Positions 13,269 to 20,519 of a stretch of DNA of 23,038 nucleotides are shown here, in pieces. This DNA comes from an uncultured Oscillospiraceae bacterium. Lineage in GTDB: Bacteria > Bacillota > Clostridia > Oscillospirales > Oscillospiraceae. A program made the position numbers and the translations under genes. The stretch's first letter is position 1, and each line of letters opens with the position of its first letter. The notes under the pieces were generated by a model. That model saw only the letters and a list, made by a program, of their open reading frames with translations, had not been told where the DNA came from and made no database searches. The DNA is taken from contig CAKUOS010000037.1 in NCBI GenBank assembly GCA_934670025.1, forward strand, positions 1 through 23,038, read 5' to 3'.

Positions 13269-14098
13269 CGGTCGGCATTGTCGGCCTCGGCCTCATCGGC
13301 GGCTCGTTCGCCAAGGCGTATCACGACGCCGGCTGGCGCGTGCTGGGCCACGACGCAGATGAAAGCGTCCTGAATTTTGCCATTCTCGCCGACGCGGTCA
13401 ACGCGCCGCTCACGATGGAAACCATTTCGCAGTGCGACGTGGTGCTTTTGTGCGTGCGCCCGCTCGCCGCGGCGGACTATCTCCGCGCGGCCGCGCCGTA
13501 TATCGGCAAAGCCCCCGTCGTCATCGACTGCTGCGGCACGAAGCGCGTCGTGTGCGAGGCGTGCTTCCCGCTGGCGAAGGAATACGGCTTCACGTACCTC
13601 GGCGGCCATCCGATGGCCGGTACGCAGTACTCCGGTTTCGGCCACGCGCGCGCAAATCTCTTCCACAACGCGCCGATGGTCATCGTGCCGCCCGATCACA
13701 ACGATATCGCCCTTCTGGCGCGCGTCAAGGAGCTGCTCGCGCCCGCGGGCTTCGGCAGCTTCTCGGTCACGACGGCCGAAAAGCACGACGAAATGATCGC
13801 CTTTACCTCGCAGATGGCGCATCTCGTCTCCAACGCCTACATCAAAAGTCCCACTGCCGGCGCGCACAAGGGCTTCTCGGCCGGCAGCTATAAGGATCTG
13901 ACGCGCGTGGCGTGGCTCAACGCGCCGATGTGGGCCGAGCTGTTTCTGGAAAACGGCGACTGCCTGCTGCGCGAGCTGGACTGCCTGATGGAAAATCTGC
14001 AAAAATACCGCGCGGCCATCGCCGCCGGGGACGAAGCGGCGCTGACGCAGCTGCTCGAAGACGGCAAAAAGCGCAAGGAGGAGGTCGACGGCCGATGA
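13265..14098 (+). CDS. tyrA: Prephenate dehydrogenase
   Basis: The 277-residue protein oxidatively decarboxylates prephenate to 4-hydroxyphenylpyruvate for tyrosine synthesis. It opens with a Rossmann motif, [18 protein letters not shown] (GLGLIG at 7-12). The signature [12 protein letters not shown] follows, with the candidate catalytic His115. It ends near the dimerisation helices without a C-terminal ACT domain, so direct Tyr feedback by that route is not expected. Arogenate specificity cannot be excluded. The ATG overlaps the aroF stop (ATGA at 13265-13268), and its own stop overlaps aroB the same way. Its presence in second position fits a leader that senses Tyr. Confidence 0.93.
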   Translation: MTVGIVGLGLIGGSFAKAYHDAGWRVLGHDADESVLNFAILADAVNAPLTMETISQCDVVLLCVRPLAAADYLRAAAPYIGKAPVVIDCCGTKRVVCEACFPLAKEYGFTYLGGHPMAGTQYSGFGHARANLFHNAPMVIVPPDHNDIALLARVKELLAPAGFGSFSVTTAEKHDEMIAFTSQMAHLVSNAYIKSPTAGAHKGFSAGSYKDLTRVAWLNAPMWAELFLENGDCLLRELDCLMENLQKYRAAIAAGDEAALTQLLEDGKKRKEEVDGR

Positions 14099-15153
14099 AA
14101 ACCGTCCATATTTCCGCCTCGCGGCAATATGACGTGCTGATCGGCGCCGGGCTTCTGCACGAAGCGGGCGCGCGCATCCGCGTCGTGTCGGACGCAGGAA
14201 CCGTGATGCTCGTCTCGGACGACGCGGTCTGGCCGCTGTACGGCGCGATCGTACAGCGCGCCTTGCAGGACGCGGGCTTCGCGGTCTGCTCGTTCGTATT
14301 CCCGCACGGCGAGGCTTCCAAGTGCGCCGATACCTATTTTAAATTATTGAACGCGCTGGCCGAAAACCGGCTCACGCGGCGCGACGCGCTCGTGGCGCTC
14401 GGCGGCGGCGTGGTGGGCGATCTGACGGGCTTCGCGGCCTCGACGTATCTGCGCGGCGTGGGCTTCATCCAGATCCCCACGACGCTTCTGGCCATGGTCG
14501 ACTCGTCGGTCGGCGGCAAGACGGCCATCGATCTGCCCGCGGGCAAAAACCTCGCCGGGACGTTTTATCAGCCGCAGCTCGTGCTGTGCGACCCGGACTG
14601 CCTCGCGTCCTTACCGGAACCGGTCTTCCGCGACGGCTGCGCGGAGGTCATCAAATACGCCGTGCTCGGCAGCGCGCCGTTCTTTGAAGAACTGAAAACC
14701 GTGCCGCCGCGCGCGCAGCTCGATCACATCATCGAGGTCTGCGTCGGTATGAAGCGCGACATCGTCGGCGCGGACGAATTCGACCGCGGCCGGCGGCAGC
14801 TGCTGAACCTCGGGCACACGTTCGGCCACGGGATCGAAGCGTGCAGCGCGTTTTCCGTCAGCCACGGCTCTGCCGTCGCTGCGGGCATGGCAATGATCGT
14901 GCGCGCAGCGGCGCAGTTCGGCTATTGCGATGCAGCCACGCGCGACGCCGTCGTTTCCCTGCTGCAAAGCTACGGTCTGCCGGTCGACTGCCCGTATGCC
15001 GCGGCGGCGCTGCTGCCGGCCGTGGCGCATGATAAAAAAAGCGAGGGCACGTCGGTCAACCTGATCGTTCCCACGCGCATCGGCGCGTGCGAGATCGTCA
15101 AAACGCCCACGCAGGAGCTTTCGCGCTGGCTGACGGCGGGAGGCGCGCAATGA
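14095..15153 (+). CDS. aroB: 3-dehydroquinate synthase
   Basis: This 352-residue NAD- and metal-dependent enzyme converts DAHP to 3-dehydroquinate, the second shikimate step. It shows [14 protein letters not shown] (103-116), [16 protein letters not shown] (128-143), and metal ligands Glu184 (CAEVIK), His241 ([11 protein letters not shown]) and His257 (SHGSAV). The length is typical. It starts on an ATGA overlap with tyrA and ends on one with aroA. No oddities are seen. Confidence 0.97.
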   Translation: MKTVHISASRQYDVLIGAGLLHEAGARIRVVSDAGTVMLVSDDAVWPLYGAIVQRALQDAGFAVCSFVFPHGEASKCADTYFKLLNALAENRLTRRDALVALGGGVVGDLTGFAASTYLRGVGFIQIPTTLLAMVDSSVGGKTAIDLPAGKNLAGTFYQPQLVLCDPDCLASLPEPVFRDGCAEVIKYAVLGSAPFFEELKTVPPRAQLDHIIEVCVGMKRDIVGADEFDRGRRQLLNLGHTFGHGIEACSAFSVSHGSAVAAGMAMIVRAAAQFGYCDAATRDAVVSLLQSYGLPVDCPYAAAALLPAVAHDKKSEGTSVNLIVPTRIGACEIVKTPTQELSRWLTAGGAQ

Positions 15154-16403
15154 ACCGCACGCTCACACCCGGCCCGCGCACAGGCGCGGTCCGCATCCCC
15201 GCGTCCAAATCGCAGGCGCACCGGATGCTTCTGTGCGCAGCGCTGTCGCACACAACGTGCCGACTGCCGCTGCGCGGCCTGTCCGACGATATCGAGGCCA
15301 CAATGCGCTGTCTGCCCGCGCTCGGCGCGCAGGTTTCGGAAACGGACGGCGGGCTTCTCGTCACACCGGCCGCCGGTTCGCCGCGCGAGGTATGCATCGA
15401 CGTCGGCGAAAGCGGCTCGACGCTGCGGTTTCTGCTGCCCATCCTCGGCGCACGCGGCGTGACGGCCACGATCCGGATGCACGGACGTCTGCCTGAGCGG
15501 CCGCTGGCGCCGTTTGACGCGCTGCTGACGGCGCACGGCATGACGTTCGTGCGCAGCGGCGATACGCTGCGCGTATCCGGTGCGCTGACGCCGGGCGATT
15601 ATGCGCTGCCGGGCTCCGTGTCGTCGCAGTTCGTGTCGGGACTGCTGTTCGCGCTGCCGCTGCTTGCGGGCGCGAGCACGCTCACCGTCACGGACACGCT
15701 GCAATCGGCGCAGTACGTCGCCATGACGGAGCAGGCCGTGCGCGCGTCGGGCATTACGTTTGAAAAAGAGGCGCAGATCTGGCGCATCCCCGGCGCGCAG
15801 CGCTATCGCGCGCCGGCCGTTCTGACGGTCGAGGGTGACTGGTCGAACGCGGCGTTTTTCCTGTGCATGGGCGCGTTATCCGCGCGCGGCGTCACGGTCA
15901 TGGGATTGGATCCGGACTCCGCGCAGGGCGACCGCGCCATTCTTGAACTTCTGACGCGCTTCGGCGCGGATGTGACTGTCTCACAGGATGGTGTGACCGT
16001 CCGCCGCAATCAGCTGCGCGGCATCACGATCGACGCAGGGCCGATCCCCGATCTCATCCCCGCCGCCGCGGTGCTGGCGGCCTTTTGCAGCGGCGAAACG
16101 CGCATCACAAACGCCGCGCGGCTGCGGCTGAAGGAATCCGACCGTCTGAAAACGACGGCGGCGCTCCTTACGGCCCTCGGCGGACACGTCGAGGAGCTTC
16201 CGGACGGTCTGACCGTCACCGGACAGCCGGCGCTTGCCGGCGGCACGGTCGATGCGTGCGGCGACCACCGCATTGCCATGTGCGCGGCGGTGGCCGCGTG
16301 CGGCTGCACGGCCGCCGTCACGGTCCGCGGCGCGGAATGCACCGCAAAATCCTATCCCGCGTTCTGGGATGATCTCGCGCTTTTCAGGGAGGAACCGGTA
16401 TGA
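15150..16403 (+). CDS. aroA: 3-phosphoshikimate 1-carboxyvinyltransferase (EPSP synthase)
   Basis: This 417-residue enzyme transfers enolpyruvate from PEP to shikimate 3-phosphate. The start motif IPASKSQAHRML carries Lys20, Ser21 and Arg25. Further active-site residues are SSQ (158-160), Asp301, LKESDRL (327-333) and DHR (372-374). The loop that reads GNAGTAMRPL in E. coli is GESGSTLRFL here (86-95), with Phe94 at the position of E. coli Pro101. This could change sensitivity to PEP-site inhibitors such as glyphosate, but the motif may be normal for clostridial enzymes. It overlaps both neighbours by ATGA. Confidence 0.96.
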   Translation: MNRTLTPGPRTGAVRIPASKSQAHRMLLCAALSHTTCRLPLRGLSDDIEATMRCLPALGAQVSETDGGLLVTPAAGSPREVCIDVGESGSTLRFLLPILGARGVTATIRMHGRLPERPLAPFDALLTAHGMTFVRSGDTLRVSGALTPGDYALPGSVSSQFVSGLLFALPLLAGASTLTVTDTLQSAQYVAMTEQAVRASGITFEKEAQIWRIPGAQRYRAPAVLTVEGDWSNAAFFLCMGALSARGVTVMGLDPDSAQGDRAILELLTRFGADVTVSQDGVTVRRNQLRGITIDAGPIPDLIPAAAVLAAFCSGETRITNAARLRLKESDRLKTTAALLTALGGHVEELPDGLTVTGQPALAGGTVDACGDHRIAMCAAVAACGCTAAVTVRGAECTAKSYPAFWDDLALFREEPV

Positions 16404-17479
16404 GCAGCGTTTTTCACGGCAATTTCACCGTCTCCGTCTTCGGGCAGTCACACACCGACGCCATCGGCGTCACGATCGACGGCCTGCCGGCGGGCATCGC
16501 GGTCGATCCTGCCGCATTGCAGCGGTTTTTAAACCGCCGCGCGCCCGGGCAGAACGACTGGTCGACACCGCGCAAAGAGGCCGACGCGCCCGAATTTCTC
16601 TGCGGCCTGACGGACGGGCGCACCTGCGGCGCGCCGCTGACGGCCGTCATCCGCAACACGAACACGCGCTCCGGCGACTATGACAATCTGCGCGATCTGC
16701 CGCGCCCCGGCCACGCGGACTATACCGCGCAGGTCAAATACGGCGGCCGGCAGGACGCGGCGGGCGGCGGACACTTCTCCGGGCGTCTGACGGCGCCGCT
16801 GTGCATTGCGGGCGGCATCTGCCTGCAAATCCTCGCGCGGGAGGGTGTCACGATCCGCGCGCGCGTATTGTCCGTCGGAACCGTCACAGACAGCGCGCCG
16901 TTTGAAGCCTCCGTCGCAGAAAAGCCCTTTCCCGCCGTCTCGGACAGTGCGGCGCGCGCGATGCGGGATGTGATCGCCGCCGCGAAGCAGGACGGCGATT
17001 CCGTCGGCGGCGTGATCGAATGCGTCGTGGAGAGACTCCCGGCGGGCGTGGGCGACGCGATGTTCGGCGGGCTGGAGAGCCGCATTTCCGGGGTGCTTTT
17101 CGCCGTCCCGGCGGTCAAGGGCGTGGAATTCGGCGCTGGCTTCGCCGCGGCAAGGCTGCGCGGCAGCGAAAATAACGACGCATTCTGCGTCGAAAACGGA
17201 AAAATCTCGACCGTGACAAACAACTGCGGCGGCATTCTGGGCGGCATTTCGACGGGCGGGCCGGTCGTGTTCCGCGCGGCGTTCAAGCCCACGCCGTCCA
17301 TCGCAAAGCCGCAGCAGTCCGTGCGTCTGTCTGCGATGACGCCCGAGACGCTTGTCATTCACGGCCGTCACGACCCGTGCATCGTGCCGCGGGCTGTGCC
17401 GTGCGTGGAGGCCGCGGCCGCCATCGCCGTGCTCGACGCGCTCATCGACCGGAAAAAGGAGCTTGCCTATGGACAGTAA
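16400..17479 (+). CDS. aroC: Chorismate synthase
   Basis: This 359-residue enzyme uses reduced FMN to convert EPSP to chorismate, the branch-point product. The signatures are GQSHTDAIGVTIDGLPAG (15-32, His18), RPGHADYTAQVKYGGRQDAAGGGHFSGR (102-129, His105) and the C-terminal RHDPC...RAVPCVEAAAA. No fused flavin reductase domain is present, so it probably depends on a separate source of reduced FMN. It starts by ATGA overlap with aroA. Its 3' end overlaps the aroE-aroK start by 11 bp, the largest overlap in this operon. Confidence 0.97.
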   Translation: MSSVFHGNFTVSVFGQSHTDAIGVTIDGLPAGIAVDPAALQRFLNRRAPGQNDWSTPRKEADAPEFLCGLTDGRTCGAPLTAVIRNTNTRSGDYDNLRDLPRPGHADYTAQVKYGGRQDAAGGGHFSGRLTAPLCIAGGICLQILAREGVTIRARVLSVGTVTDSAPFEASVAEKPFPAVSDSAARAMRDVIAAAKQDGDSVGGVIECVVERLPAGVGDAMFGGLESRISGVLFAVPAVKGVEFGAGFAAARLRGSENNDAFCVENGKISTVTNNCGGILGGISTGGPVVFRAAFKPTPSIAKPQQSVRLSAMTPETLVIHGRHDPCIVPRAVPCVEAAAAIAVLDALIDRKKELAYGQ

Positions 17480-18704
17480 TACGCTTCGCTGCGGACTGCT
17501 GGGCCGGACGCTCGGCCACAGCTACTCCCCCGCTATTCACAAACAGCTGGCCGGTTACAGCTACGAGCTGTTCGCTGTCGAACCGGAAGATCTCGGCGCG
17601 TTCCTCACATCCGGGCAGTTTGACGGCCTGAACGTGACGATCCCGTATAAAAAGGCCGTCATCCCCTACTGCGCGGCGCTGTCCGAAACGGCGCGGGCCA
17701 TCGGCGCGGTCAATACCATCGTCCGCCGCGCGGACGGCACGCTCTTCGGCGACAACACCGACGCCTACGGCTTTGCGATGCTCGTGCAGCACAGCGGCGC
17801 GGACGTGACGGGCAAAAAGGCCATCGTGTTCGGCTCGGGCGGCGCGTCGGCCACGGCGCAGTACGTGCTCAGAACGCTCGGCGCGCGCGAGGTCGTGGTC
17901 ATCTCGCGCAGCGGCGAAAACAATTATGAAAATCTCGAGCGTCACGCCGACGCCGAACTTGCCGTCAACACGACGCCCGTCGGTATGTACCCGCACACGG
18001 GCGCGTCGCCGGTCGATCTTGATCGCCTGCCGAAGCTCGAGGCCGCGCTCGACGTTGTCTACAACCCTGCGCGCACCGCGTTCCTGCTGCAAGCGGAAAA
18101 ACGCGGCCTGCGCACGGAAAACGGCCTTCTGATGCTCGTGGCGCAGGCAAAAAAGAGCTGCGAGGACTTCACCGGCGAACCGGTCGACGACGCGCGCATC
18201 GGGCAGATCGCCGCGGCGCTGGAAAAATCGATGCGAAACATCGTCCTGATCGGGATGCCCGGCTGCGGCAAGACGAGCGTCGGGCGGCTGCTGGCCGAAC
18301 GGCTGGGCCGCAAATTTGTCGACGCGGACGACGTGCTCGCGCAAAGCGCCGGGATGCCGGTCCCGGAGATCTTCCGCCTGGAAGGCGAGGACGGCTTCCG
18401 CCGGCGCGAAACGGACACGCTGCGGCAGCTCGGGATGCAGTCCGGGCTTGTGATCGCCACGGGCGGCGGCTGCGTCACGCGCGAAGAAAACTATGATCTT
18501 CTGCATCAGAACGGGACGATCGTCCGTCTGACCCGGCGCCTCGACCGGCTGCCGCTGAGCGGCCGCCCGGTATCGCAGGCACTCGGCCCGGAGGAGATCT
18601 ACCGCCGCCGCAAGCCGCTCTACGAGCGTTTCGCGGACGTGACGGCCGGCAACGACGGGCCGATCGAAGAAACGGTACGGAACCTTCTGGAGGTATTGGC
18701 ATGA
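17469..18704 (+). CDS. aroE/aroK: Fused shikimate dehydrogenase - shikimate kinase
   Basis: This 411-residue bifunctional protein combines two pathway steps. Residues 1 to about 253 are shikimate dehydrogenase: NVTIPYK (55-61) with catalytic Lys61, GDNTD (94-98) with Asp98, and the NADP loop VFGSGGASATAQ (120-131). Residues from about 255 (MRNIVLIGMPGCGKTS) are shikimate kinase: P-loop GMPGCGKT (262-269), DADD (285-288), the shikimate-binding Arg near 311, GGG (332-334) and the lid region LSGRP near 363-367. The reading frame runs through the junction EKSMRN without a stop, so it is a true fusion in this sequence. A Met at the junction (255) could in principle be an internal start for free kinase. 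It overlaps aroC by 11 bp and aroQ by ATGA. Confidence 0.94.
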   Translation: MDSNTLRCGLLGRTLGHSYSPAIHKQLAGYSYELFAVEPEDLGAFLTSGQFDGLNVTIPYKKAVIPYCAALSETARAIGAVNTIVRRADGTLFGDNTDAYGFAMLVQHSGADVTGKKAIVFGSGGASATAQYVLRTLGAREVVVISRSGENNYENLERHADAELAVNTTPVGMYPHTGASPVDLDRLPKLEAALDVVYNPARTAFLLQAEKRGLRTENGLLMLVAQAKKSCEDFTGEPVDDARIGQIAAALEKSMRNIVLIGMPGCGKTSVGRLLAERLGRKFVDADDVLAQSAGMPVPEIFRLEGEDGFRRRETDTLRQLGMQSGLVIATGGGCVTREENYDLLHQNGTIVRLTRRLDRLPLSGRPVSQALGPEEIYRRRKPLYERFADVTAGNDGPIEETVRNLLEVLA

Positions 18705-19141
18705 ATCTTCTCATCCTCAACGGGCCGAATCTCAACCTGCTCGGCCTGCGCGAACCGGATATCTACGGCAGACAGAGCTACGACGCGCTCGTGCGCTTCT
18801 GCGAGGACACCTGCCGCGCAGCGGGCTTCGGCTGCAAGGTGTTCCAGTCGAACCACGAGGGCGCGCTCGTCGACGAGATCCAGGCCGCCTATGGCCGCTT
18901 CGACGGCATCGTCATCAACCCCGCGGCCTATACGCACACGAGCGTGGCGATCCTCGACGCGCTCAAGGCCGTCGCCATCCCGGCCGTCGAGGTGCATCTG
19001 TCCGACGTGACGCAGCGCGAGGACTTCCGTCAGGTTTCCTACGCGCGCCTCGCGTGCGTGAAGACGTACATGGGCCTCGGCTTTGAAGGCTACCGGCAGG
19101 CCATCCTGTTTTTAAAAGAGTATTTGCATAAAGATGCATAA
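18701..19141 (+). CDS. aroQ: Type II 3-dehydroquinate dehydratase
   Basis: This 146-residue enzyme dehydrates 3-dehydroquinate to 3-dehydroshikimate. It begins LILNGPNLNLLGLREPDIYG with the catalytic Tyr22 and Arg17. Further signatures are QSNHEGALVDEIQ (49-61), INPAAYTHTSVAI with Asn73, and EVHLSD with His99. It is the small dodecameric type II class, not type I AroD. It ends the operon and is followed 17 bp later by a terminator. Its start overlaps the aroE-aroK stop (ATGA). Confidence 0.97.
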   Translation: MNLLILNGPNLNLLGLREPDIYGRQSYDALVRFCEDTCRAAGFGCKVFQSNHEGALVDEIQAAYGRFDGIVINPAAYTHTSVAILDALKAVAIPAVEVHLSDVTQREDFRQVSYARLACVKTYMGLGFEGYRQAILFLKEYLHKDA

Positions 19142-19158
19142 ATTCATATGCGTATGCG

Positions 19159-19193
19159 CCCGGAGACTCCGCGGAGCCTCCGGGATTCTTTTT
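19159..19193 (+). terminator. Terminator of the aromatic operon
   Basis: CCCGGAG (19159-19165) pairs with CTCCGGG (19178-19184), with an inner stem CTCC/GGAG. A T-rich tail, ATTCTTTTT, follows. It ends the aro operon 17 bp after aroQ. Confidence 0.88.
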
Positions 19194-19200
19194 GCGTTTT

Positions 19201-19335
19201 GCAAGTTTCCATAATTGATTCCTTCATCATTTTGCATGATTTCCTTCTTTTGTGTGCAGGATTTTTCTATTCCTCTTCATTTTTGCAGGATTTCCGTTGA
19301 TTTTCTGATTTTTTCAAAAAATATTTTTTCAAAAA
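19201..19335. repeat. Degenerate GCAxGATTTCC repeats and an AT-rich direct repeat
   Basis: Related motifs recur at 19201-19210 (GCAAGTTTCC), 19234-19244 (GCATGATTTCC), 19257-19267 (GCAGGATTTTT) and 19285-19295 (GCAGGATTTCC), spaced about 23-33 bp. ATTTTTTCAAAAA then occurs twice, at 19308-19320 and 19323-19335, just upstream of the TRAP promoter. They may be regulator sites or an UP element. Confidence 0.45.
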
Positions 19336-19349
19336 TGACAATTACCCCA

Positions 19350-19378
19350 TTGAAAAATGCATTTCAGTGTAGTATACT
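19350..19378 (+). promoter_or_regulatory. Promoter of the TRAP transporter operon
   Basis: TTGAAA (19350-19355) and TATACT (19373-19378) are separated by 17 bp. The predicted start is about 28 bp before the ATG at 19413. Confidence 0.8.
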
Positions 19379-19412
19379 AAAGTCATAAATTCTGATTCCG
19401 GAGGGAATACAT

Positions 19413-20429
19413 ATGAAAAAGATTCTTGCACTGCTGCTTGCCGCGCTGATGGTCGTATCCATGGCCGCCTGCGCCGGCTCGACCGACACCCCCGCATCCA
19501 CCGACACCCCTGCCGCCTCCACTGACGCGCCCGCCGCTTCCACCGGCGCGAAGCTCCGCTTCGTCACCGGCGGCGAGTCCGGTACGTACTACGCGTTCGG
19601 CTCCGTCATCGCCCAGCACGCGACCAACAACGCCGGTATCGACGTCGTCGGCCTCGTCGGCAACGGTTCGCAGTCGAACGTCTTCGAGCTCGAAGACGGC
19701 AACGCCGACCTCGCCTTCTGCCAGTCCGACGTCATGGCCTACGCCTACGACGGCACGAACCTCTTCGCGGAGACCGGCGCTGTCAAGTGCTTCTCCACCG
19801 TCGCGGCCCTCTACACCGAGCAGGTGCAGATCGTCACCACGAACCCCGACATCAAGACCGTCGCCGATCTCAAGGGCAAGAACGTCTCCATCGGCGCTGC
19901 CGGCTCCGGTGTGTACTTTAACGCCATGGACGTGCTCGGCGTCTACGGTCTGACCGAGGCTGACATCAACCCGACCTACCAGTCCTTCGGCGACAGCGCC
20001 GACGCGCTGAAGAACGGCCAGATCGACGCGGCCTTCATCGTGGCCGGCGCACCGACCACCGCCGTGACCGACCTTGCCACCACCAAGGACGTCTACCTCG
20101 TTTCGCTCGACGACGAACACGTTGACCAGCTGCTCGCCAAGTGCCCGTACTACGCCAAGGTCACCATCGACAAGGACGTCTACGGCCTTGATTCCGACAC
20201 CGTGACCGTTGCCGTCGGCGCCGTCGTGCTCGCCCGCGACGATGTCTCGGAAGACGCGATCTACGCGCTCGTGGCCGACATCTTCGACAACGCTGCAAAC
20301 CTGACCGACACCCACGCCAAGTACGCCGAGATCAGCACCGAATACGGCGCTTCGATCACCTCCGTTCCGTATCATCCGGGCGCGGCCAAGTACTTCGCAG
20401 AAAAGGGCTTCACCGTCCCGACCAAGTAA
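19413..20429 (+). CDS. TAXI-family TRAP transporter solute-binding lipoprotein
   Basis: This 338-residue protein captures a substrate outside the cell and passes it to a TRAP permease. A lipoprotein signal peptide ends in the lipobox MAAC (Cys20). A Ser/Thr/Pro/Ala-rich linker with STDTPA-like repeats (about 22-46) tethers the binding domain. The domain starts LRFVTGGESGTYYAFGSVIA, the hallmark of the TAXI branch, followed by VGNGSQSNVFELEDGNADLAFCQSD and GAAGSGVYFNAMDVL. The substrate is unknown; TAXI proteins have been linked to glutamate and other organic anions. Strong bias for C-ending codons suggests high expression. GGAGGGAA supports the ATG. The permease follows after a hairpin. Confidence 0.93.
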   Translation: MKKILALLLAALMVVSMAACAGSTDTPASTDTPAASTDAPAASTGAKLRFVTGGESGTYYAFGSVIAQHATNNAGIDVVGLVGNGSQSNVFELEDGNADLAFCQSDVMAYAYDGTNLFAETGAVKCFSTVAALYTEQVQIVTTNPDIKTVADLKGKNVSIGAAGSGVYFNAMDVLGVYGLTEADINPTYQSFGDSADALKNGQIDAAFIVAGAPTTAVTDLATTKDVYLVSLDDEHVDQLLAKCPYYAKVTIDKDVYGLDSDTVTVAVGAVVLARDDVSEDAIYALVADIFDNAANLTDTHAKYAEISTEYGASITSVPYHPGAAKYFAEKGFTVPTK

Positions 20430-20460
20430 TCCTTAACGCGCGCTTTACGCGATTTCGCCG

Positions 20461-20485
20461 CTACGGCAGGGTCTCCCTGCCGTAG
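20461..20485 (+). terminator. Intercistronic hairpin between TRAP binding protein and permease
   Basis: CTACGGCAGGG (20461-20471) and CCCTGCCGTAG (20475-20485) are perfect 11-bp arms around a three-base loop. The tail TTGTCGTCC is a poor T run, so it probably acts as a partial terminator or 3'-stabiliser that keeps binding protein in excess of permease. Confidence 0.65.
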
Positions 20486-20519
20486 TTGTCGTCCAGAAAC
20501 GAAGAAGGAGAGAATCAAT

